Assembly: GCA_963730995.1 (NCBI GenBank)
Contig: CAVSUB010000012.1
Location: forward strand, 682,001 to 746,000
Reading direction: 5' to 3'
DNA: 64,000 nucleotides
Source: CAVSUB01 sp963730995
GTDB taxonomy: Bacteria > Acidobacteriota > Vicinamibacteria > Vicinamibacterales > 2-12-FULL-66-21
The translations under genes and the position numbers were made by a program. Positions 36,653-45,632 of the stretch are shown in pieces. Under the pieces are notes generated by a model, which was not told the DNA's origin, ran no database searches, and saw only the letters and a list, made by a program, of their open reading frames with translations. The number at the start of each line of letters is the position of its first letter. Within the stretch, counting starts at the first letter, position 1.

Positions 36653-36899
36653 TGTCACACCCTCAGAGACCTGATGTGCTGAAGCTGAAGGGCTTCGGTC
36701 GTCGTCTTAGCAGAGAATCGCGTCCCGCTATTCCATCGGCCGGCGGTACAATCAGCCCACACCGGCGCGCGAGTGCGGTTCTGCAGGGACGCACCGCGCG
36801 CTCGTGGTTTTCGGGCTCTTGTGCGGCTCGAACGAGAAGGTTGTACTCGCGTGAGAGTCGCATAACGGACTACTCCGGGATTCACTTGTGTTGGTGTAG

Positions 36900-36943
36900 G
36901 GCGGGGTCTTCAGACCCGCCTGGACGGGCCTAAAGGCCCGTCC
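36900..36943. repeat. Two adjacent hairpins of the GGGCGGG family (copy 5)
   Basis: GGCGGG(G)TCT pairs with AGACCCGCC around TC with a single bulged G, and is directly followed by GGACGGGCC / GGCCCGTCC around TAAA. The position fits a terminator of the VPS10-like gene or an element of the operon leader. Confidence 0.75.
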
Positions 36944-36986
36944 CTAACGTGACAACACAAATGAGCTCCGGGCTTAGGCGCAGGGG

Positions 36987-37007
36987 TCCGGGGACGAAGT
37001 CCCCGGA
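36987..37007. repeat. Hairpin immediately upstream of the operon's first start codon
   Basis: TCCGGGGAC and GTCCCCGGA form a perfect 9-bp stem with a GAA loop, ending seven bases before ATG 37014. The ribosome-binding purines (ATAGGAG) follow directly. The structure could influence translation of the first gene. Confidence 0.7.
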
Positions 37008-37013
37008 TAGGAG

Positions 37014-39308
37014 ATGAGCTTGCTCGAATCGCTGTTTCGGCTGCTCTTCAACTACAGACCGGTCATCTTCCAGCAGGGAGAGTTCCGTCTGGTGCCGTCG
37101 GCCGGGTCCTATGTGGCCGCCGCGGTGGTGGGTGTCGCAATTGCGGTGACGTTCCTGACGTATCGCGCCGCGAGGTCGAAGAGCGGGACGCGGCATCGCG
37201 TCGTGCTTGCGGCGATGCGGACGGCCATCCTGCTGCTCGTGCTCTTCTGCCTCTTCCGGCCGGTCCTCGTCGTCAAGGCCGCTGTGCCGCAGCAGAACTT
37301 CCTCGGCGTTCTGATAGACGACTCCCGCAGCATGCAGATTGCGGACTGGAACCAGGCACCGCGCGCGAACTTCGCCCGCCAGACGTTTGCCACGCCTGAC
37401 GCGTCGCTCCTGAAGTCGCTCTCCGATCGATTCGTCATTCGTACTTTCAGGTTCTCGTCCACGGCATCACGGGTCGGCGCTCCGTCGGATCTGACGTTTG
37501 CCGGCGCCCAGACGCGTATCGGCGCGTCGCTCGATGGCGCGCGCCAGGAGCTCGCCGGCCTGCCCCTTGCCGGCCTGGTCGTCGTGAGCGACGGCGCGGA
37601 CACCACCGATGCCTCCCTCACCGACGCCCTGCTCGCCATGAAGGCCGCGTCGGTACCCGTATTCACGGTTGGCGTGGGACGCGAGTCGCTCGCGAAGGAC
37701 GTGCAGGTCGATCGCGTGTCGGCGCCGCGAGCGGCGCTCAAGGGCACCTCGCTGATGATCGACGTCGTCGTGACGCAGACCGGGTTCGCGGGCGAGTCGG
37801 TGACGCTCGACGTGGAGGACGGCGGAAAGATCGTGGGGTCGCAGGAAGTGAAGCTGCCGACCGACGGTGAACCGGCTGCGGTACGCGTGCGATTCACCGC
37901 CTCCGAAGCGGGGCCCCGGGTCTTCAAGTTCAAGATCAGCCCCCGGCCCGGCGAAATTGTTACGCAGAACAACCAGCGCGAGGCGCTCATCGAGGTCATC
38001 GATCGCCGCGAGAAGCTGCTGTATTTCGAGGGCGAACCGCGCCCCGAGATGAAGTTCATCCGTCGCGCCGTCGTGGACGACAAGAATCTGCTCGTCACGA
38101 CGCTGCAGCGGACCGCGGACAACAAGTACATGCGCCTCGATGTCGACGGCCCCGAGGAGCTGGCCGGAGGGTTTCCCAAGACGCGCGACGAGCTGTTCTC
38201 GTATCGCGGGATCATCCTCGGGAGTATCGAGGCGGGCGCGTTCACCGGCGATCAGCTTCGGATGATCGGAGAGTTCGTCGAGCGGAGGGGCGGCGGTCTG
38301 CTGATGCTCGGCGGGTCGCGGTCGTTCAGCGAAGGCGGCTATGCGGGCACTCCGGTCGCCGACGCGCTACCCGTGGTTGTCGAGCGCGTGGCGAGGTCGC
38401 TCGACGATCTGCCCGTCGCGCGGCTCAAGGTCCGACCCACCCGGGCCGGTGAGGCGCACGCCCTCACGCAGATTGCCGGCACCGAAGCGGCGTCGAGCGC
38501 ACGCTGGAACGATCTCCCCGTCCTCACGAGCGTGAATCCGCTGCGGACGCTGAAGCCGGGCGCCACGCTGCTCCTGAGCGGCACCGACGAGAAGCGACGG
38601 ACGCAACCGGTGCTGGCGTATCAGCGGTACGGACGCGGCAAGGCACTGGCGCTGACGGTTCAGGACTCGTGGCTGTACCAGATGCACGCGAGCATGCCGC
38701 TGGAGGACATGACACACGAGAACCTGTGGCGGCAGCTGCTGCGCTGGGTCGTGGACGCCGTGCCCGATTCCGTTGACATTCACACCAGCTCTGAACGAGT
38801 GGAGGCCGGCGAGCCTGTCACGCTGACGGCGGAGGTCGTCGACAAGTCGTTCGTCGAGCTGAACGACGCGCGGGTGCTCGCGAAGGTGAAAGACCCGCAG
38901 GGCAACACCGTCGACGTGCCGCTGCAGTGGACCGGCGAGCGGAGCGGCGAGTACAAGGCCACGTTCACCGCCGCGAGCGAAGGCATGTATGCAGCGGACG
39001 TCGAAGCGTCGCGTGAGGGAAAGCCGCTCGGCACGAGCTCCGTGCACGTGCGCGCGGCGCCCGGCGACGCCGAATACTTCGACGCCAGCATGCACGCGGC
39101 CCGCCTCAAGCGAATCGCGGACGAGACCGGCGGCAAGTTCTACACGCCGGACACCGTCAACGCGCTGCCGGAAGACCTGAAGTACGCCGGTCGGGGCGTG
39201 ACGACGGTCGAGGAGCGCGATCTGTGGCACATGCCCATCGTCCTGCTGCTGATCGGCGGATTGATGGCGGGAGAGTGGGCGTACCGACGGGCGGTGGGAT
39301 TTGCATGA
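37014..39308 (+). CDS. Membrane vWA / glutamine-amidotransferase-like protein
   Basis: A 764-residue protein with two N-terminal membrane spans (about 30-48 and 65-85), a C-terminal one (about 741-760), and a large periplasmic body. The vWA-like region (about 94-260) has a MIDAS motif, DDSRSM (about 102-107), as well as VVVSDGADTTDAS. A GATase1-like domain (about 395-575) starts at GIILGSIEAGAF and has GGGLLMLGGSRSF, without an obvious catalytic Cys. An Ig-like region (about 590-690) follows. Related proteins stand next to MoxR, DUF58 and BatA genes, as here. It is the first gene of the proposed operon. Start ATG 37014 has ATAGGAG close upstream. Confidence 0.8.
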   Translation: MSLLESLFRLLFNYRPVIFQQGEFRLVPSAGSYVAAAVVGVAIAVTFLTYRAARSKSGTRHRVVLAAMRTAILLLVLFCLFRPVLVVKAAVPQQNFLGVLIDDSRSMQIADWNQAPRANFARQTFATPDASLLKSLSDRFVIRTFRFSSTASRVGAPSDLTFAGAQTRIGASLDGARQELAGLPLAGLVVVSDGADTTDASLTDALLAMKAASVPVFTVGVGRESLAKDVQVDRVSAPRAALKGTSLMIDVVVTQTGFAGESVTLDVEDGGKIVGSQEVKLPTDGEPAAVRVRFTASEAGPRVFKFKISPRPGEIVTQNNQREALIEVIDRREKLLYFEGEPRPEMKFIRRAVVDDKNLLVTTLQRTADNKYMRLDVDGPEELAGGFPKTRDELFSYRGIILGSIEAGAFTGDQLRMIGEFVERRGGGLLMLGGSRSFSEGGYAGTPVADALPVVVERVARSLDDLPVARLKVRPTRAGEAHALTQIAGTEAASSARWNDLPVLTSVNPLRTLKPGATLLLSGTDEKRRTQPVLAYQRYGRGKALALTVQDSWLYQMHASMPLEDMTHENLWRQLLRWVVDAVPDSVDIHTSSERVEAGEPVTLTAEVVDKSFVELNDARVLAKVKDPQGNTVDVPLQWTGERSGEYKATFTAASEGMYAADVEASREGKPLGTSSVHVRAAPGDAEYFDASMHAARLKRIADETGGKFYTPDTVNALPEDLKYAGRGVTTVEERDLWHMPIVLLLIGGLMAGEWAYRRAVGFA

Positions 39309-39310
39309 AA

Positions 39311-39339
39311 CAGGAGCTAGGAGCTAGGAGCTAGGAGAC
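39311..39339. repeat. GGAGCTA tandem array (copy D4)
   Basis: Four direct copies of the 7-base word GGAGCTA begin three bases after the stop codon of the upstream gene. This is the simplest array in the window. Confidence 0.75.
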
Positions 39340-39354
39340 AGAATCGTTTTTAAA

Positions 39355-39444
39355 GCAGGCTGTCGCCGCTGAGCAGCCGCGAGCGAAGCGAAGCGGCGGA
39401 TAAGCCGTGGGGGTGGGGCCCCACGGCAGTAAAGAAGCAGACAG
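39355..39444. repeat. 90-bp GC-rich repeat element (copy F2)
   Basis: The sequence shares the order GCAGGCTGTCGCCGCTGAGC, AGCCGCGAGCGA, GGCGGATAAGCC, GGGGTGGGGCCCCACGGCA, AAGCAGACAGA with copies at 27554 and 39459. Confidence 0.8.
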
Positions 39445-39458
39445 AATCCGCCGAACGT

Positions 39459-39546
39459 GGGCTGTCGTTACTGAGCAGCCCGCGAGCAGAGCGAGCGGCG
39501 GATAAGCCGGGGGGTGGGGCCCGCGGCAGGAAAAAGCAGACAGAGC
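39459..39546. repeat. 90-bp GC-rich repeat element (copy F3)
   Basis: It is a tandem neighbour of copy F2, separated by 14 bases, with the same block order (GGGCTGTCG, GAGCAGCC, GGCGGATAAGCC, GGGGTGGGGCCC, AGCAGACAGAGCC). It ends directly at the start of the caspase-like gene. Confidence 0.8.
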
Positions 39547-39547
39547 C

Positions 39548-40533
39548 ATGCGACGTTGTCTCGTTTTCTTGACGTTGGTCGTTTCGCTCGCCGCCCCCTC
39601 GGCGGCGCAGTCGACCTACGTCGCGATCGTGGTCGGGCTGGCCGGTGATCCGGAGCACGGCGAGCTGTTTCAGCGCTGGGCGACGACGCTCGTGGACGCG
39701 TCCGCGAAGATGGGCATCCCATCCGATCACGTCGTCTATCTTTCCGAGAAGCCGGAAGCCGACGCGAAGCGGATCAGCGGAAAATCGACGAAGGAAGAGA
39801 TCGTCAAGGCATTCGCAAAGCTCGGGCAGGCGGCCCCGGACGATGTCGTCTTCGTGTTCCTGATCGGGCACGGTACGTTCGACGGGAAAGTAGCGAAGTT
39901 CAATCTGCCGGGACCGGACATGACGCCGGAGGACTTCGCGCCGTTGATGAAAGGCCTGAAGTCGCAGCACGTCGTACTCGTGAACACGTCGAGCGCAAGC
40001 GGGCCATTCGTGGAGGCGCTAGCGGCGCCGGGCCGCACGATCGTCGCCGCCACGCGGAACGGCGCCGAACGGTTCGCGACGCTCTTCGGTGGGTACTTCG
40101 TCGACGCGCTGGCGGGGAATGAGGCCGACACGGACAAGAACGGGCGGACGTCGGTTCTCGAGGCCTTTGACGTTCGCGAAGCGGGAGGTCGGCGTTGCGT
40201 ACGAGCGTGAAGGCATCATGCTCACCGAGCATCCGATTCTCAGCGACGACGGTCAGAAGACCGGCACACAGACGCCGACCGCCGACGGCAAGCAGGGTCG
40301 AGTGGCCTCGATCATCACGATGGGCTCGGTTTCGACCGAGGCGCTGCCTGCCGATCCGAAGCTGCGCGCGCTCTATGTCGAGCGGCGCGATCTGGAACGG
40401 CGGATCGAAGGGTTGAAGCTCCTGAAAGACAGCATGGACGCCGGCGAAGTATGCGAGCGAGCTCGAGCGGCTTGCCACGGAGCTCGCGCTGAAGACGCGG
40501 CAGATTCGCGAAAGCGAAGGTAAGCGGCCTTGA
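39548..40533 (+). CDS. Secreted caspase-like (clan CD) protein without the usual cysteine, two frameshifts
   Basis: The repaired product has about 327 residues. It has a signal peptide (CLVFLTLVVSLAAPSAA), then a caspase/legumain-like alpha-beta fold: the strand and His in VFVFLIGHGTFDG (about 100-112), and the strand VVLVNTSSASGPF where clan CD enzymes carry D-x-C. Here this position has Ser/Ala. The sequence ADTDKNGRTSVLEAFD is a canonical EF-hand loop (D1, D3, N5, G6, E12). A surplus base at 40172 and another at 40440 interrupt the frame; corrected, it continues as FAKREVGVAYEREG and then PAKYASELERLATELALKTR. A homologous family without Cys is typically found with MoxR operons. A pseudo-protease or a Ser-dependent enzyme is possible. 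Its stop overlaps the next start. Confidence 0.72.
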
Positions 40534-41329
40534 GACTGGGGAGCCTCCTGCGCTCGAAAGCGCGGCTCGCGATTGGCGTCTTCGTCCTCGGAGTCGTTGC
40601 CGCCGGCGCCGGCGCGTACGCGCAGGGCCGCAACCGCCGGCCGCCGCTCCAGTTCGAGGTGCAGGGAAACACGCCCTATGATGGGCGATTCGTGTTCGTC
40701 CGGCTGCGGTACGACACCGGATTCGGCGGCGGTTTCGGACGGCGCGCGCCCTGGTCGCACGACTATCCCGACGGTGAGGTGCACTTCAGCAAGATCCTCG
40801 ACGAGCTGACGTTCCTCCACGTCCGGACGGACGGGTCGAACATCCTCTCGCTCGACGATCCGGAGCTGTTCAACTATCCGATCGCGTACATGGCGAGCCT
40901 GGTTTCTGGAACGTGTCGGACACGCAAGCGGCGAACTTCCGGTCGTACCTGTTGAAGGGAGGGTTTGCGATTTTCGACGACTTTCGCGGCTACGACTGGA
41001 ACAACCTCCAGGACCAGATGCGGCAGGTGCTGCCGGACGCGCGCTGGATTCAGCTCGATGGCAAGAGCTCGGTGTTCCACTCGTTCTTCGAGATCGACCA
41101 TCCGGAGTCGCTGGCCATCCCGTCGATTTACGACCAGAGTCTGATTCCGAGCTACTGGGGGCTCTTCGAGAACAACGATCCGACGAAGCGTCTGATGGTT
41201 ATCGCCAACGTGAACAACGACATCAGCGAGTACTGGGAGTTTTCGGATACCGGCCTCTTCGTCGTCGACCTGTCGAACGAGGCGTACAAGTTCGGTGTGA
41301 ACTACGTGATCTATGGGATGACGCACTAG
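40530..41329 (+). CDS. DUF4159-domain protein, one frameshift
   Basis: The repaired product has about 266 residues and starts at TTG 40530, overlapping the stop of the preceding gene (TTGA). A signal peptide (LAIGVFVLGVVAAGAGAYAQ) is followed by the DUF4159 domain: FVRLRYDTG, SHDYPDGEVHFSKIL, DDPELFNYPIAYMAEPG, then LKGGFAIFDDFRGYDWNN and KFGVNYVIYGMTH at the end. One base (G) is missing at about 40895 between IAYMA and EPGFWN. DUF4159 has a GATase1/ThuA-like flavodoxin fold and is commonly encoded with MoxR, DUF58 and BatA. A two-armed hairpin separates it from moxR. Confidence 0.82.
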
Positions 41330-41330
41330 T

Positions 41331-41436
41331 TAGCTATCAGCTCACTCAGCTCTCAGCTCTCAGCGTGTAGGGCGGGGCCTTCAGGCCCCGCCCTACGACA
41401 GAAGCTGAAAGCTGATAGCTGAGAGCTGATAGCTAC
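41331..41436. repeat. Two-armed AGCTATCAGCT array with a GGGCGGG hairpin at the apex (copy D2)
   Basis: The left arm (TAGCTATCAGCT, CTCAGCTCTCAGC) and the right arm (AGCTGATAGCTGAGAGCTGA) are complementary. Between them GTAGGGCGGGGCCT (41367-41380) and AGGCCCCGCCCTAC (41383-41396) form a perfect 14-bp stem with a TC loop. A D-family array has therefore enclosed a member of the GGGCGGG hairpin family. It starts directly after the DUF4159 stop. Confidence 0.88.
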
Positions 41437-41467
41437 AGCGTAAGTTCAGGATAGAAAGTGAGGCCGT

Positions 41468-42506
<1,039 letters not shown>

Positions 42507-42512
42507 GATCCG

Positions 42513-43424
42513 ATGATTGATTCCTCCGCGATCCCCGGCGCGCGCTTCGTCGATCCGAAGGTGCTCGCCCGCATCGGCAACCTCGAGCTGGTGGCCCGTT
42601 CGGTCGTTGACGGGTTCATCAACGGGCTGCACCGCTCGCCGTTCTTCGGCGCGTCGGTGGACTTTGCGGAGCACCGCGGCTACGTGCCGGGCGACGACAT
42701 CCGCCGGGTGGACTGGCGCCTGTACGCGCGGACGGATCGCTTCTACATCAAGGAGTACGAAGCGGACTCGAACTCCAACTTCTCCGTCCTGCTGGACGTT
42801 TCGAAGTCGATGGGCTTCGGCAGCTCGGCGATGACGAAGCTGGACTACGCCCGGATGCTGGCGGGGTGCCTCACCTATCTGGTCCACAAGCAACGGGATC
42901 GCGTCGGCTTCGTCGCGTTCGACGACGACATCGTGGAGCACGTGCCGCCGTCGGCGAAGCACATGGAGACCGTGCTGCACGTGCTCGATCGCCTGAAGCC
43001 GTCGAAGCCGGGAAATCTGACGGCGCCTCTGCACAAGATGGCCGAGCATTTCGGCCGGCGCGGCCTGCTGGTGCTGGTGTCGGATCTCTACGAGGAGCCC
43101 GACGCGGTGCTCGAGGCGATCGGCCCGCTCCGATTCCGCGGCAACGACATCATCGTGTTCCACCTGCTCGACGAGGCGGAGCTGAACTTCACGTTCTCGT
43201 CGCCAGCAGCCTTCGAGGATCTGGAGAGCGGGGAACAGCTCCCGGTCGTTCCGGACGTGCTCGCCGAGCAGTATCGCGAGCTGGTCAAGGCGCACACGAC
43301 TGCGCTGACAGAGCGCTTCTCGGCGAATCGTATCGACTACACGCTGGTCAACACGTCGTCGCCACTCGATCACGCGTTGTTCAGTTACCTCTCCGCGCGT
43401 GAAAGGCTGTCCCGGGTCCGGTGA
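42513..43424 (+). CDS. DUF58 protein with vWA fold
   Basis: 303 residues. The DUF58 signature GDDIRRVDWRLYARTDRFYIKEYE sits at residues about 58-82 (the R-x-x-D-W-x-x-Y/S core). After it comes the vWA domain, with a MIDAS motif in LLDVSKSMGF (D-x-S-x-S, about 90-98) and the conserved VLVSDLYEEP (about 186-195). No membrane span. DUF58 proteins stand next to MoxR in thousands of genomes and are thought to be its substrate or adaptor. The stop TGA overlaps the following ATG (TGATG). Confidence 0.93.
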   Translation: MIDSSAIPGARFVDPKVLARIGNLELVARSVVDGFINGLHRSPFFGASVDFAEHRGYVPGDDIRRVDWRLYARTDRFYIKEYEADSNSNFSVLLDVSKSMGFGSSAMTKLDYARMLAGCLTYLVHKQRDRVGFVAFDDDIVEHVPPSAKHMETVLHVLDRLKPSKPGNLTAPLHKMAEHFGRRGLLVLVSDLYEEPDAVLEAIGPLRFRGNDIIVFHLLDEAELNFTFSSPAAFEDLESGEQLPVVPDVLAEQYRELVKAHTTALTERFSANRIDYTLVNTSSPLDHALFSYLSARERLSRVR

Positions 43425-45458
43425 TGTCTTTTCTGACGCCTCTCTTCCTCGTCGGCCTCGCGGGACTCGCGATTCCGGTGGTGCTGCATCTGATTCAGAA
43501 AGAGCGCCGCAATGTCGTGCAGTTCCCGTCGCTGATGTTCATCCGACGGATTCCGTATCAGTCGGTGCAGCGACGCAGGATCCGGCACTGGCTCCTGCTC
43601 GCGATGCGCCTGGCGGCGCTGGCGCTGCTGGTGTTCGCATTCGGGCGTCCGTTCTTCAGGCGCACGGACACGGCAGCCGCGAGCGGCAGCGGCGCTCGCG
43701 AAGTCGTCGTGCTCCTCGATCGTTCGTACAGCATGGGATTCGGCGGGCGGTGGCAGAAAGCGCTCTCGGCAGCGCAGAACACGATCAACGGTTTGAAGCC
43801 GACGGATCGCGGCACGGTCGTCCTGTTCGCATCGAACGCCGAAGTGGCGTTGCGCTCGACTTCCGATCGCAGCCGCCTGCTGGCTGCCGTCACCGGAATC
43901 CAGCCAGGCGCCGGCGCGACACGGTACGGTCCGGCCTTGAAGCTGGCCGGCAGCATCCTGAGCGAGTCGGCACTGCCGCGGCGGGAAGCGATTCTGATCA
44001 CGGATTTCCAGCGGATTGGCTGGCAGGGTGCGGAAGGTGTCCGCCTCCCGGACGGTTCCGAGCTGACGACGGTGCCGGTCGCCGACAGCGATGCCGCGAA
44101 CCTGTCGGTGACACCCGTTGCGCTTGCAGCGTTCGACGTTCACGAACCAGCAGCGGATAACCGTGACGGCCGGCGTCGTGAATCATGGGACCGCCCCGGC
44201 CCGAGACGTGGACCTGACGCTGGAGCTTGGCGGTCGCGGCGTTCAAACGAAGCGGGTCAACGTCGAGCCGGGCGGATCGGCGTCGGCGTCCTTCGAGCCG
44301 GTAACCGTTGCCGAGCGCAACGTGCGCGCATCGGTGCGGCTGCCGAAGGACGCGCTCGAGCGCGACAACGTGTTCAACTTCGTCGTGTCGCCGGATGAAC
44401 CCGTGCGGGTGATCCTCGCCGAGCGCTCCGGCGCACCGCGAGACGGCAGCCTGTACCTGGCCCGAGCGCTGGCCGTTGGCGAGTCGCCCCGGTTCGAGGT
44501 TACCTCCAGGAACGCCGACTCTCTTTCGGCCGAAGATCTCACGCGTGCGTCGGTCGTCGTGCTGAACGACGTCGCCGTGGCGTCCTCCACCGCCGATCGC
44601 CTGGCCCGCTTCGTCGAAGGCGGAGGCGGTCTGTTCGTCATTGCCGGAGAGCGCGCCGCATGGTCCGGTCAGGTCGCGTTGCTGCCTGGCGTTCCCGGAA
44701 ATGCGGTTGACCGGAGCAGCGGCACGCCTGCGCGGCTTGGGGCGCTGGAGTACGGGCACCCCGCACTCGAGGTCTTCCGCGCGCCCCGGACCGGGGACTT
44801 CGCTGCCGCGCGTTTCTACGGATATCGCGCCGTCACGGCCAACCCGGGCTCGCAGGTGCTGGCGAGATACGACGATGGGGCACCGGCGCTGCTGGAACGG
44901 AAGAGCGGCAACGGCCGCGTCCTGATGTGGACGTCTTCCATCGATACCTTCTGGAACGATCTCGCGGTTCGCCCCGTGTATCTGCCGTTGATGCACAGGC
45001 TGCTGCGCTACCTCGGGGCCTATAGCGAGCCGTCGCCGTGGCGCACGGTCGGGGAGGTCGTCGACGCCCCGGTCATGTTGAAGGCGCGCACGGCATCGAG
45101 CCGGGTTGCCCTCACGCCGTCCGGCCAGCGCCTCTCGCTCGACGGCGAGGGACCGGAAGTGCTGGAGCTGACCGAGCAAGGCTTCTACGAGATCCGTGCC
45201 CAGGGGCGGGACGCCGATCCATCGGTCGTGGTGGCGAGCAATGTCGATCTGGCCGAGTCGGACATGACGCCGCTGGACCCGAAGGAGGTCGCGGCCGCGG
45301 CGATGGGTCGAGCCGGGACCGTGTCAGCGAACGGCACGCCTACGCCGCCGACCGACGAGGCGCAGGAAGGCGCGCAGCGGATCTGGTGGTACCTGATGTT
45401 CGCCGGGTTGCTGTTCCTGGCGGGCGAGACGATCGTGGGGAATCGATCGACGGTGTAG
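43424..45458 (+). CDS. BatA-like protein: membrane anchor, vWA domain, GATase-like domain; one frameshift
   Basis: Start ATG 43424 within TGATG, about 677 residues after repair. The N-terminal BatA motif (FLTPLFLVGLAGLAIPVVLH, then RRIRHWLLLAMRLAALALLV) gives two membrane spans. The vWA domain at about 100-240 has a MIDAS motif in VVLLDRSYSMGF. An extra T at 44124-44125 breaks the frame between VTPVAL and QRSTFTNQQR. The following part has Ig-like strands and a GATase-like stretch (GGGGLFVIAGERAAW, about 405-420). The C-terminal membrane span is at about 650-670 (WWYLMFAGLLFLAGETI). It presents a vWA domain to the periplasm and is a classical partner of MoxR/DUF58. Confidence 0.85.
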
Positions 45459-45632
45459 GGTGAGGGTTATTGATGGTTGTAGGGTCGGGCCTTTCCGCCT
45501 TCGCGCGCAAGGAAAGCAGGCTGGCTCAAGCCCGCGCCCCACGCCAGAAACGTGAATCGCTGGGTGTAAGCTGGGTGAAGGAGAGCGTGCCATGTGGAAT
45601 CCCATGCGGCGAACTGAGGCGACGGCGGGCTG

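Larger units (their letters stand above)
36653..37013. other. Intergenic region upstream of the MoxR/vWA operon
   Basis: This 361-base gap contains three stable hairpins (36900-36943, 36987-37007), and a TACAAT (about 36748) that could be a -10 element. It likely contains the promoter of the downstream operon, but no convincing -35 is visible. Confidence 0.5.

Noticed and set aside
39355..39546. Small ORFs on the minus strand within the 90-bp elements
   Set aside because: The repeated peptide arises from the repeat in one frame only, has no ribosome-binding site and differs in frame between copies.
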